From NCBI GenBank assembly GCA_002408105.1, contig DHQM01000064.1:1-15531 (forward strand): a stretch of DNA of 15,531 nucleotides, written 5' to 3'. Positions 8,498 to 15,531 of the stretch are shown here, piece by piece. The stretch comes from Gammaproteobacteria bacterium UBA5338. Its GTDB lineage: Bacteria > Pseudomonadota > Gammaproteobacteria > Pseudomonadales > UBA5862. The notes under the pieces are model-generated. The model was not told where the DNA came from. It saw nothing but the letters and a program-made list of their open reading frames with translations, and did not search any database. Every line of letters starts with the position of its first letter. The stretch's first letter is position 1. The position numbers and the translations under genes were made by a program.

Positions 8498-9253
8498 CTA
8501 CAACGATGGTGGGGTTGGCGGGCGAAGTGCGATTACCGAGGCAAAGCGCCCTGTGTGCCCGTCTCGCCGGTAGGAAAAGTACCGATTCCGGTCACAGTAG
8601 GTGCAGTTGTCGCCACCAGCGACATCGTGAACCCCCGCCCGTTTCAGGCGCAGGCGCGCGAGTCCATAGAGGTCACACAACCAGCGCCGGCCGGCCCGTT
8701 CGAAATGCGCGGTTACGCGCCGGTCTTCAGCAACAAAGGCTTCGCGCACCTCGTCGCCCACCTCGAAGTGGTGGGCTGCGATACCAGGGCCGAGACAGGC
8801 CATGAGTTCATCGCCAGGCACGGCAAGACGGTCGACAACTGCTTCCAGAACCCCGGCCAGCACACCCCGCCAGCCTGCATGGGCCAAAGCCGCGACCTGC
8901 CCGGACCGGTCACAAAAAAATACCGGCAAACAGTCGGCGGTGAGGACAGCGACCGCTCCGGGCTCGCGCAAGACCGCAGCGTCAGCAGTCGGGGGGGCGG
9001 TGGGGACAGCACCCGCGTCGAACACCTCGGCGCCGTGGACCTGGTGCAGAAACTGCGGAGGGGCGGGCAAGGCAAGGGCCTCCTGCAACAGCCTTCGGTT
9101 GTGTGCGACCCGGTCGTTGTGGTCACCGACCTGAAAGCTCATGTTGGCACCCGCAAACGGCCCCGTACTGTACCCTCCGCCGCGGGCCACCACCGCAGCG
9201 CGCACGGCACTCGGAGGGGCCCAGGGCAACTCGATCAGGTCAAGCGGACCCAC
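8498..9253 (-). CDS. pgeF: PgeF/YfiH family protein (purine nucleoside/peptidoglycan editing, LACC1-like)
   Basis: A 251-residue cytosolic protein of the YfiH/YlmD/LACC1 family. E. coli PgeF (YfiH) helps keep peptidoglycan stem peptides correct, and relatives have been reported to act on purine nucleosides; which activity applies here is not evident. The metal/active-site triad is present: H73 in QVHG, C108 in TADCLPV and H125 in HAGWRG, followed by GPGI...FEVG (155-166) and the C-terminal CTYC...YFSYRR block (217-230). I start at GTG 9253 because GGAGG (9260-9264) lies 6 nt upstream inside the end of rluD. The two genes overlap by 14 bp in different frames, so translation is probably coupled. 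rluD-pgeF-clpB is a conserved order in E. coli and Pseudomonas. Confidence 0.93.
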   Translation of the reverse strand: MGPLDLIELPWAPPSAVRAAVVARGGGYSTGPFAGANMSFQVGDHNDRVAHNRRLLQEALALPAPPQFLHQVHGAEVFDAGAVPTAPPTADAAVLREPGAVAVLTADCLPVFFCDRSGQVAALAHAGWRGVLAGVLEAVVDRLAVPGDELMACLGPGIAAHHFEVGDEVREAFVAEDRRVTAHFERAGRRWLCDLYGLARLRLKRAGVHDVAGGDNCTYCDRNRYFSYRRDGHTGRFASVIALRPPTPPSL

Positions 9254-10208
9254 TGCCTGCCTCCGCCTGCAGGTGCGCCAGCAATGCGCGCATGTCTTGG
9301 GGCAATGGGGACTTAAAGGCCATGGGTTCCAGCGTTTTGGGGTGGATCAAGTCCAGTTCGCTCGCGTGCAGCGCTTGGCGGTTGAACGCCCGCAGCACCG
9401 CGGCCAGGCTGGGGTTCGTATCCGCTGGGATCCGATTTCGTCCCCCGTACTGCGGGTCGCCGACCAACGGATGACCGATGCTCGCCAAGTGCACACGAAT
9501 CTGATGGGTGCGGCCGGTTTCCAGGTGAACCTCAAGGTGCGCGAATCGCGCAAAGCGCTGGCACACCCTGTAGTGGGTTACCGCCGGTTTTCCCGAGGCA
9601 CGTACCGCCATTCGCGTCCGCTCTCGTGGATCGCGGCCGATGGCTTGGTCCACAGTTCCGCCCACCAGCGGCACGCCGCCCACGACGCACTGGTAGCAGC
9701 GACGCACGCGCCGCTCGCTCAACTGTTCAACCAAGGCATGGTGGGCCGAGAGTGTCTTCGCGACCACCATCAGGCCAGTGGTGTCCTTGTCGAGCCGATG
9801 CACGATGCCGGCCCTCGGCACAGCGGACAACTCAGGTCGCAGATGCAACAGCCCGTTAACCAACGTTCCGCTGGGGTTGCCGGCACCGGGATGCACCACC
9901 AGCCCGGCAGGCTTGTCGACCACCAACAGCGCTTCATCCTCATAGCACAACCCAAAGGCAATGGGCTCCGCTGCAGGGACATCCCCAGACGGGGTTTCCG
10001 GCGGGGTCAGCGCCAAGGTCTCGCCACCGAGCAGTCGCGCTTTGGGTCGAGCGGTGCCGCCCTCTACACGCAACAGTCCGGACTCGATCCATTGTTTAAG
10101 CCGGGACCTTGAGTACTCCGGAAACAGTTCCGCGGCGGCCTGGTCAAGGCGCTGACCACCCATTTCGAGCGGAACCTGCACCGACAGAACTGGACTGACT
10201 AACGGCAT
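9240..10208 (-). CDS. rluD: 23S rRNA pseudouridine(1911/1915/1917) synthase RluD
   Basis: This enzyme isomerises three uridines in helix 69 of 23S rRNA, at the subunit interface. With the ATG at 10208 it has 322 residues, against 326 in E. coli. An N-terminal S4 RNA-binding domain spans about 17-75 (QRLDQAAAELFPEYSRSRLKQWI pattern), and the RluA-type catalytic domain follows. The active-site motif HRLDKDTTG at 137-145 carries the catalytic D140. Conserved ETGRTHQIRVH (230-240) and HPLVGDPQYGG (246-256) are present. The frame is open 65 codons further upstream to 10403, but that part runs through the divergent bamD start and has no S4 similarity. The ribosome binding site at 10208 is weak, so a start a few codons away is possible. 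It heads rluD-pgeF and diverges from bamD, as in E. coli. Confidence 0.94.
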   Translation of the reverse strand: MPLVSPVLSVQVPLEMGGQRLDQAAAELFPEYSRSRLKQWIESGLLRVEGGTARPKARLLGGETLALTPPETPSGDVPAAEPIAFGLCYEDEALLVVDKPAGLVVHPGAGNPSGTLVNGLLHLRPELSAVPRAGIVHRLDKDTTGLMVVAKTLSAHHALVEQLSERRVRRCYQCVVGGVPLVGGTVDQAIGRDPRERTRMAVRASGKPAVTHYRVCQRFARFAHLEVHLETGRTHQIRVHLASIGHPLVGDPQYGGRNRIPADTNPSLAAVLRAFNRQALHASELDLIHPKTLEPMAFKSPLPQDMRALLAHLQAEAGSGSA

Positions 10209-10299
10209 TCGGTTGGTGTTTCCATGATTTTGCTGCGTTTGGACGCTGTGCTTAAATGACGCGCCGCGACTGCTTCCACGCCGCTGAGCCCCTGAATCT
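10209..10299. promoter_or_regulatory. Divergent rluD/bamD intergenic region
   Basis: Ninety-one base pairs must hold promoters in both directions. On the plus strand TTGCTG (about 10232) followed after 16 nt by TTAAAT (about 10252) is a possible weak -35/-10 for bamD. I see no clear pair for rluD, and neither gene has a strong ribosome binding site. Confidence 0.3.
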
Positions 10300-11214
10300 A
10301 TGCCGCTGTTTCGCTTCAACATGCCGACCCTTTCCCACCTTCGCGGTCTCGCCATTGCATTGTCTGCGGCGGTGTTGCTGGCCGGGTGCGCCTCTTCAGA
10401 CACCCAGCCCGAGCCCGACCTGACCGAGCGCGAGTACTACCTGCAGGCGCAAACCGCTCTGGACCGACGTGCATTTCAGGAAGCCATCGACGTCCTGCGT
10501 CAGCTGGAGGCTCGCTATCCGTTTGGCGCCTACGCCCAACAAGCCCAACTCGAACTGATTTACGCGCATTTTCGCAACTACGAACCGGAGCTTGCCGCCA
10601 GCATTGCAGAGCGATTCATTCGCCTGCACCCCCAGCACCCGGACGTCGACTACGCGTATTACATGAAAGGTCTGGCGAACTACGACAGCGACACTGGAGG
10701 TCTCAGCCGGTACCTCCCCCAGGATCCCGCCAAGCGTGACCCTGGCGCCGCGCGCCAGGCGTACCTGGATTTCACTGCGCTGACCCGGCGGTATCCACAA
10801 AGCCGCTACGCGGTTGACGCCCGCCAGCGCATGGTACATCTGCGCAACCGGCTGGCCCGACAGGAAATCCACGTCGCACGGTACTATTTTAAGCGCAATG
10901 CCAACCTTGCCGCTCTGAACCGTGGCCGTTACGTGGTTGAAAACCACCCCGAATCCCCCGCAGTCCCGGACGCACTCGCTGTGATGGTACACGCCTACCA
11001 GCGCATGGAACTGCCAAGTCTTGCCGAAGACAGCCTGCGGGTGCTGCGAGCCAGCTACCCTGGGCACCCAAGCCTTGAGCAAAAAGGGTTTAGCTTTCGT
11101 CTTGAGCTGGAAGCCAGTGGCGATCAGTCGGCAGAAGAGGAAGTGGCGCCGGCACCCCCGCCGTCTTTCCAAACGATCTCATCGGCGATGTCCCAGCCGG
11201 ACGTGATGGGGTAG
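10300..11214 (+). CDS. bamD: Outer membrane protein assembly factor BamD (lipoprotein)
   Basis: BamD is an essential lipoprotein of the BAM complex that inserts beta-barrel proteins into the outer membrane. The signal peptide ends in a lipobox, LLAGC, with the lipidated cysteine at C30 of this start. Five TPR-like repeats follow (about 42-255); recognisable segments are FQEAIDVLRQLEARYPFGAYAQQAQLE-type repeat 1, FIRLHPQHPDVDYAYYMKGL, and the YYFKRNANLAALNRGRYVV helix pair. The 304 residues are longer than E. coli BamD (245), partly from an acidic/Pro/Ser-rich tail (about 268-304). An alternative ATG at 10321 would give 297 residues and an equally good signal peptide; neither start has a strong ribosome binding site. 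The last 91 bp overlap the 3' end of nadE on the other strand. Confidence 0.94.
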   Translation: MPLFRFNMPTLSHLRGLAIALSAAVLLAGCASSDTQPEPDLTEREYYLQAQTALDRRAFQEAIDVLRQLEARYPFGAYAQQAQLELIYAHFRNYEPELAASIAERFIRLHPQHPDVDYAYYMKGLANYDSDTGGLSRYLPQDPAKRDPGAARQAYLDFTALTRRYPQSRYAVDARQRMVHLRNRLARQEIHVARYYFKRNANLAALNRGRYVVENHPESPAVPDALAVMVHAYQRMELPSLAEDSLRVLRASYPGHPSLEQKGFSFRLELEASGDQSAEEEVAPAPPPSFQTISSAMSQPDVMG

Positions 11215-12821
11215 CGCCGGTCGCGCCCAAAGGCCCGCTGACTGACGCGCACCCCGATCGGCGCCTGCCTGCGTTTGTACTCATTGGTGTCCACCATGCG
11301 GATGACCCGGTGCACGACCTGGCGATCGTAGCCCTTGGCCACGATCACATCTGCGCTGCAGTCTTTCTCAATGTAAAGTTCCAAAATCGCATCCAGCAGG
11401 TCATACGGCGGCAGGCTGTCTTCGTCTCGTTGATCCGGCCGCAGCTCCGCGGAAGGCGGGCGGCTGATGACACGCTCGGGGATCACTGGGGCAATTTCGT
11501 TCCGGTAGCCGGCGAGGCGAAACACCATGGTCTTGGGGACATCCTTGAGCACGGCAAAGCCACCCACCAGGTCACCGTACAGGGTGCTGTACCCCACAGC
11601 CATCTCGCTCTTGTTGCCGGTACTCAAGACCATCGCGCCCTTTTTGTTGGAGATGGCCATGAGCAACACACCGCGGCAGCGCGCCTGCAGGTTCTCTTCA
11701 GTGGTGTCCGCGGACAATCCGGAAAACTCATCGGCAAGTCCCGCCATGAATGCGTCGAACATGGGCTCGATCGAGATCGTCCCGTAGCGCACACCGAGGG
11801 CCCGTGCCTCTGCCTCAGCGTCTTCAATGCTCATGTCCGATGTGTACCGAAACGGCATCATCACCGCCTCGACCCGCTCTGGACCGATGGCATCGGCCGC
11901 GATCGCAAGGGTCAGCGCCGAGTCGATCCCACCGGACAGCCCCACCACGATGCCCCGAAACCGGTTGCGCTCGACATAGTCTCGGACCCCCAATACCAAG
12001 GCGTCATACAGCGTGGCTTCAACACCCCGCTCCGCGGCACGGCTCAAACTCAAGATTTCGCAATGGCTGTTGCAGGCGATATCGACGGTGCCCACCGCAG
12101 TCTCGAAACTGGGCAGGGATACCCGGCACTCCCCGTGCCTGTCCATGACCATGGACCCTCCGTCGAAGACCAGCTCATCCTGGCCGCCCACCTGGTTGAC
12201 GTACACGATGGGCAGGTTGTTCTCTACGGCCCGGAGGGCAAGCAACTCGCGTCGCTCCAGCTCCTTGTGCAGGTGAAACGGCGACGCGTTGAGGTTGAGC
12301 ATCACCTGGGCGCCAGCGGCCGCGGCTTGTCGCACCGGGCCTTCGACCCACATGTCTTCACAAATGGTGATTCCTATGCGCACCCCATCGTGCTCATACA
12401 CACAAGGGGAATCTCCGGCATCGAAGTACCGCATCTCATCGAACACCTGGTAGTTCGGCAGCTTCTGCTTTTTGTAGCGGGCCACGCAGACGCCATCGCG
12501 GTACACCGCGGCCATGTTGTAGCGTTTGCCGGCCTCACTGAAAGGAAAACCCACGACGAGGTCCACACCCCGGCAGGCGGGCTCCTGCCCAGAAAACACC
12601 TGCAACCGCTCAAGCGCAGCCTCGACCCGCAGCTGCATCGAAGCGCGCAGCAGCAGATCTTCCGGTGGATAACCGCTCAAGGTCAGTTCGGGGAACACCA
12701 CGACCTGGGCACCGATCTCCTGTGAGCGCCGGGCGATCGCCATCACCTGCTCGGTATTGCCGCGGATATCGCCCACCAGCGTGTTGATTTGGGCCATTGC
12801 CACCCGCAGAGTTTTTGGCAT
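11124..12821 (-). CDS. nadE: Glutamine-dependent NAD+ synthetase
   Basis: NadE amidates deamido-NAD with ATP, taking ammonia from glutamine: the last step of NAD synthesis. It has two domains. The N-terminal nitrilase-type glutaminase (about 4-255) has the triad E45 (FPELTLSGY), K118 (KKQKLPNY) and C154 (ITICEDMW). The C-terminal ATP-pyrophosphatase-type synthetase has the P-loop SGGIDS (296-301), LSTGNKSE (399-406), GYSTLYGD (410-417) and the KRRQAPIGVRVSQRAFGRDRRYPIT-type ending. I start at ATG 12821 (565 residues), with GAGGAG (12829-12834) 7 nt upstream; the frame is open 15 codons more. About 25 residues follow the conserved RYPIT, running into a Gly/Ala/Ser tail coded by DNA that also encodes the end of bamD. 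It stands alone on the minus strand, between bamD and the PP0621-pilSR cluster. Confidence 0.97.
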   Translation of the reverse strand: MPKTLRVAMAQINTLVGDIRGNTEQVMAIARRSQEIGAQVVVFPELTLSGYPPEDLLLRASMQLRVEAALERLQVFSGQEPACRGVDLVVGFPFSEAGKRYNMAAVYRDGVCVARYKKQKLPNYQVFDEMRYFDAGDSPCVYEHDGVRIGITICEDMWVEGPVRQAAAAGAQVMLNLNASPFHLHKELERRELLALRAVENNLPIVYVNQVGGQDELVFDGGSMVMDRHGECRVSLPSFETAVGTVDIACNSHCEILSLSRAAERGVEATLYDALVLGVRDYVERNRFRGIVVGLSGGIDSALTLAIAADAIGPERVEAVMMPFRYTSDMSIEDAEAEARALGVRYGTISIEPMFDAFMAGLADEFSGLSADTTEENLQARCRGVLLMAISNKKGAMVLSTGNKSEMAVGYSTLYGDLVGGFAVLKDVPKTMVFRLAGYRNEIAPVIPERVISRPPSAELRPDQRDEDSLPPYDLLDAILELYIEKDCSADVIVAKGYDRQVVHRVIRMVDTNEYKRRQAPIGVRVSQRAFGRDRRYPITSGWDIADEIVWKDGGGAGATSSSAD

Positions 12822-12844
12822 GAGGTCGCTCCTCGTCCGACCGG

Positions 12845-12877
12845 GCTGGCACAACGCAGCCAGCATGATTTATTGTA
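12845..12877 (-). promoter_or_regulatory. Probable nadE promoter -10 and 5' hairpin
   Basis: On the minus strand a good -10 TACAAT (12872-12877) lies 50 nt before the nadE ATG; no convincing -35 sits at the right distance (TTTCGC at 17 bp). A start near 12865 would place a perfect 6-bp inverted repeat, GCTGGC/GCCAGC with an 8-nt loop (12845-12850 and 12859-12864), at the very 5' end of the mRNA. It may be an RNA-stabilising hairpin or an operator; it does not match the NrtR or NiaR motifs I know. Confidence 0.35.
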
Positions 12878-12946
12878 AAGAGTCTCGCCCTGGCGCGAAA
12901 TTTACCATGCGGCCTTGCTGGGGCCTCACCAGGCTACAAAGTCTTC

Positions 12947-13171
12947 ATGCTCGTTCGCTTGCTCCTCTTCGTTGTTTTATGCATCGCACTGGCATGGGCG
13001 TGGCGCGGTGTGCAACGCAGTCGGCGCGCCCGCCGAATCGAGTCGCACACAACCGAAACTGTGCGGTGCGCCCAGTGCGCCCTGCACGTTCCACGCAGCG
13101 CCGCCATTCGCGCCGAGCAGCACTGGTTTTGCACCCCCGGTCACCGTGACCAATACCTCGAATCCCACTGA
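12947..13171 (+). CDS. PP0621 family small membrane-anchored zinc-binding-like protein
   Basis: A 74-residue protein of unknown function resembling the PP0621 family found upstream of pilS in pseudomonads. It has one N-terminal transmembrane helix (about 3-20), a basic stretch (22-30, RGVQRSRRAR) expected to stay cytoplasmic, then a compact Cys/His module: C41-x2-C44 in VRCAQCALHVP and C62-x3-H66 in WFCTPGHRDQYL, suited to bind one zinc ion. No strong ribosome binding site precedes the ATG. Its last 26 bp overlap the start of pilS in another frame, so the two are probably co-translated. A role with the PilS/PilR pair is suggested only by position. Confidence 0.8.
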   Translation: MLVRLLLFVVLCIALAWAWRGVQRSRRARRIESHTTETVRCAQCALHVPRSAAIRAEQHWFCTPGHRDQYLESH

Positions 13172-14807
13172 CACCACACCCGCAGCCCCTGACGCGACCG
13201 CACTGAGCCGACGGCTGAACCAGCGCATCATGCGCGTGTACGACTTTTACCGGATCGTGCTGGCGGTCGTGCTGGCGCTGACCATCCTCGGCGATTTGAG
13301 CGTTCGGGAAGTCGGCATGACCGCGCCAATGCTGTTCCTTGGCATCGCACTGCTGTACCTCGCCGGCGCCCTCTTCGTTCCGCTGGTCAACCGCCCTTCA
13401 CAAGACCCGACAACTTTGCTGCGGGGATTCGTTTTTTTGTCGCTGGACACCCTGGTCATCAGCACCCTGATGACGGTGAGCGGTGGCGTGGCGAGTGGGC
13501 TCGGAACCCTCAACCTGATCACCGTCGCCAGCGGCAACATGATCTGGAGCGGGCGGATCGGTCAACTGCTGGCCGCCATTGCCACCCTGGAAGTCATGGC
13601 CGCGGAGATTTACCTGCACTGGGCGGGCGGTGACACCCAAAGTGCTGACTTTTTTCAGGCCGGGATTCTCGGCGCGCTTTACTTCATCACTGCGCTGACC
13701 ATGCAGTACCTGACGCAACGCATTCGCAGCAGCGATGTGCTCACGGCCCAACAGGCGCGCGACATCGCCGACCTACAGAGCCTGAACCAATCGATTGTGC
13801 AGCGCATGCGCACCGGCATTCTGGTGATCGATGCCCAAGGACAGGTCAGAACCATCAACCAAGCCGCCGCCGCCTGGCTGCAAGTCCCTGTCGACTCGCC
13901 CCCCCCGGTACCCCACTTCGCTCCAGCTTTGTGGGAGCGCTTTCGCACGTGGCAATCCGCGCCACAGCGCCAGCCGGCCAACCTCGCGGCCCAGCACGGC
14001 GCTCCCGAACTGGAGGTGAACTTTGCCCCGTTGGGTGACGACCCGAGCGCTGACGTATTGGTGTTTTTGGAAGACCACGCGCTGCTCGCCCAGCAGGCAC
14101 AGCACCTCAAACTGGCATCACTCGGTCGCCTGAGCGCAAGCATCGCGCACGAAATCCGCAACCCACTGAGTGCCGTCAGCCACGCCGCCCAATTGATCGC
14201 TGACGCCCCCGAACGCAACAACCTCGACCGCCTGACGCACATCATCGTCACCAACTGCGAGCGCATGAACGCGATCATCGAAAGCGTCCTGAGTCTGTCA
14301 CGCCGGTCGCCGCCCCACCCCCAGAACCTTGCACTGCGCAGGTGGCTCGAGGAATTCGTGGCGGACTACCGGGAGCAGATCGATCCCGACGCGGAGCTGC
14401 CCATCCAAGTCGAGCCCGACGACGCCCACGTGAATGTGGACCCCAGCCAGTTGCGCCAGGTGCTCACCAACCTGGTTGACAACGGGCTGCGCTACAGCCG
14501 CAGCAACCACTCATCTGAGCGCGTGTCCCTCAAAGCGGGTATCGACGCCCGACTGCAACTGCCCTATCTTGAAGTTTCGGATACAGGACCCGGGGTGGCC
14601 GCCGATGCACTGCACTCCCTCTTCGAGCCCTTTCACACCACCGAACACAGTGGCACTGGTCTCGGCCTTTTCCTTGCCAGAGAACTGTGCCAGGCCAACC
14701 AGGCCCACCTGCAGTACCAACCCAGCGCTGGGGGCGGGGCCTGCTTTCGTATCACATTCAGTCATCCCGACAGGTACAGGGGCACCACAGCGGGCACGAG
14801 ACACTGA
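13146..14807 (+). CDS. pilS: Two-component sensor histidine kinase PilS
   Basis: PilS is the inner-membrane kinase that phosphorylates PilR to control pilin transcription in pseudomonads and relatives. From the chosen GTG it has 553 residues (P. aeruginosa about 530). A membrane domain of about six helices spans 35-190, followed by a PAS-like domain (about 208-312). The dimerisation/phosphoacceptor H-box ASIAHEIRNPLSAV has H335. The ATPase domain has the N-box NLVDNGLRYS (442-451), DTGPG (479-483) and GTGLGL (503-508). The frame is open back to 12915, but that part is the shadow of the PP0621 gene. GTG 13146 is the best-placed start for a family-like N-terminus before RRLNQRIMRVYDFYR; it lacks a good ribosome binding site, and ATG 13230 would shorten the N-terminus by 28 residues. 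pilR follows 2 nt after the stop. Confidence 0.92.
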   Translation: MTNTSNPTDTTPAAPDATALSRRLNQRIMRVYDFYRIVLAVVLALTILGDLSVREVGMTAPMLFLGIALLYLAGALFVPLVNRPSQDPTTLLRGFVFLSLDTLVISTLMTVSGGVASGLGTLNLITVASGNMIWSGRIGQLLAAIATLEVMAAEIYLHWAGGDTQSADFFQAGILGALYFITALTMQYLTQRIRSSDVLTAQQARDIADLQSLNQSIVQRMRTGILVIDAQGQVRTINQAAAAWLQVPVDSPPPVPHFAPALWERFRTWQSAPQRQPANLAAQHGAPELEVNFAPLGDDPSADVLVFLEDHALLAQQAQHLKLASLGRLSASIAHEIRNPLSAVSHAAQLIADAPERNNLDRLTHIIVTNCERMNAIIESVLSLSRRSPPHPQNLALRRWLEEFVADYREQIDPDAELPIQVEPDDAHVNVDPSQLRQVLTNLVDNGLRYSRSNHSSERVSLKAGIDARLQLPYLEVSDTGPGVAADALHSLFEPFHTTEHSGTGLGLFLARELCQANQAHLQYQPSAGGGACFRITFSHPDRYRGTTAGTRH

Positions 14808-14809
14808 CA

Positions 14810-15531
14810 ATGGCCGACGTCAAAACCGATAAACGCGTTCTGATCGTTGACGACGAACCAGACCTCCGCGAACTGGTGGCGGTGACGCTGTCGCAGATGG
14901 GACTGCGCTGCTTCGGTGCCGAGAACCTGGTCGAAGCGCGGGAATTGATTCTCAAGGAGCACTTCGACCTGTGCCTGACCGACCTGCGCCTGCCGGACGG
15001 CGACGGCATCCAAGTGGTTGAAACCATCCAACAGCACCAGCCCGACACAGCGGTGGCGGTCATCACTGCCTACGGCAACATGGACAGTGCGATATCCGCG
15101 CTGAAGGCTGGGGCTTTTGACTTTCTCTCGAAGCCGGTGCAGTTGCAGCAACTGCGTGACCTGGTGTCCCAAGCCCTTGAACTGTCGAAGCTGACAGGCA
15201 ACGGCCACGCCGATTTGGCAGTGCGCCGGCTGATTGGCGACGCGCCGGTGATTCGTGAGCTGCGCCAACAGATTCAAAAACTGGCCCGCAGCCAAGCCCC
15301 AATCCACATCCACGGAGAGTCCGGGACCGGCAAGGAGGTGGTCGCGCATTTGCTACATGACCTTGGCCCCCGAGCCGAGGGCCCCTTCGTACCGGTCAAC
15401 TGTGGGGCCATTCCAACCGAGTTGATGGAAAGCGAGTTCTTTGGCCACAAAAAAGGCAGTTTTAGCGGGGCTGTCGAAGACAAGCCCGGCCTGTTCGCCG
15501 CCGCCCAGGGCGGCACCTTGTTTCTGGATGA
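14810..15531 (+). CDS. pilR: Sigma54-dependent response regulator PilR (3' truncated by window edge)
   Basis: PilR activates sigma54-dependent promoters such as that of the major pilin. The 240 visible residues comprise a receiver domain (about 8-120) with acidic pocket D14/D15, phosphoacceptor D58, T86 and K108, then the start of the AAA+ domain with Walker A GESGTGKE (169-176). The sigma54-contact loop reads GSFSGA (216-221) where the NtrC-family consensus is GAFTGA. The segment ELMESEFFGHKKGSF and the following DKPGLFAAA are characteristic of PilR rather than NtrC or other activators. Walker B begins at the window edge (GGTLFLD, 234-240). The ATG is 2 nt after the pilS stop, so the pair form one transcription unit. 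The rest of the AAA+ domain and the Fis-type DNA-binding domain lie outside the window. Confidence 0.95.
   Translation, partial: MADVKTDKRVLIVDDEPDLRELVAVTLSQMGLRCFGAENLVEARELILKEHFDLCLTDLRLPDGDGIQVVETIQQHQPDTAVAVITAYGNMDSAISALKAGAFDFLSKPVQLQQLRDLVSQALELSKLTGNGHADLAVRRLIGDAPVIRELRQQIQKLARSQAPIHIHGESGTGKEVVAHLLHDLGPRAEGPFVPVNCGAIPTELMESEFFGHKKGSFSGAVEDKPGLFAAAQGGTLFLD

Noticed and set aside
10396..11172. 258-codon minus-strand ORF opposite bamD
   Set aside because: No domain, no ribosome binding site, and fully covered by bamD.
11310..12725. 471-codon plus-strand ORF opposite nadE
   Set aside because: Entirely inside nadE on the other strand, with no domain or ribosome binding site; a shadow of high-GC coding DNA.

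Overview
The window is a gammaproteobacterial chromosomal core region, GC-rich and dominated by housekeeping genes. The evidence for this placement is the 5' end of a gamma-type 16S rRNA, the gene order rluD-pgeF-clpB divergent from bamD (known from both E. coli and Pseudomonas), an ilvI-ilvH-ilvC-pssA cluster like that of pseudomonads, and a PP0621-family gene followed by pilS-pilR (type IV pilus regulation). I cannot name the genus. No mobile element, CRISPR array, tRNA gene or defence locus is visible.

Layout. Positions 1-303 (minus) are the 5' end of a 16S rRNA gene that runs off the left edge. It is preceded by a leader with a boxA-like element and an rRNA-type promoter near 514-541. Next, also on the minus strand, comes a branched-chain amino acid and phospholipid block, transcribed in the order ilvI (acetolactate synthase large subunit), ilvH (small subunit), ilvC (ketol-acid reductoisomerase), pssA (phosphatidylserine synthase). 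It has a good sigma70-type promoter at 5162-5189 and an unusually long leader of about 250 nt before the chosen ilvI start at 4903. Several published-style ORF starts would be wrong here: ribosome binding sites place ilvI at 4903, pssA at 1549 and clpB at 8389.

A small secreted DUF4124-type protein (5334-5780, plus) diverges from ilvI and converges on clpB. The clpB disaggregase gene has a convincing heat-shock (sigma32-type) promoter at 8449-8475. Upstream of it, on the same strand, lie pgeF (multicopper-oxidase-fold, YfiH/LACC1 family) and rluD (23S pseudouridine synthase), which overlap by 14 bp and are probably translationally coupled.

bamD (outer-membrane assembly lipoprotein) is divergent from rluD. 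Its 3' end overlaps the 3' end of the oppositely oriented nadE (glutamine-dependent NAD synthetase) by 91 bp, inside both coding sequences. On the other side of nadE, a plus-strand cluster starts with a 74-residue membrane-anchored putative zinc protein of the PP0621 family, which overlaps the start of pilS (six-TM sensor kinase) by 26 bp. pilR (sigma54-dependent response regulator) follows 2 nt after pilS and is cut by the right edge.

I found no convincing new biological system. The points most worth checking are the long ilv leader and the repeated GCAAGCC motifs beside its promoter, the convergent bamD/nadE coding overlap, the clpB heat-shock promoter, and a GSFSGA variant of the sigma54-contact loop in PilR.
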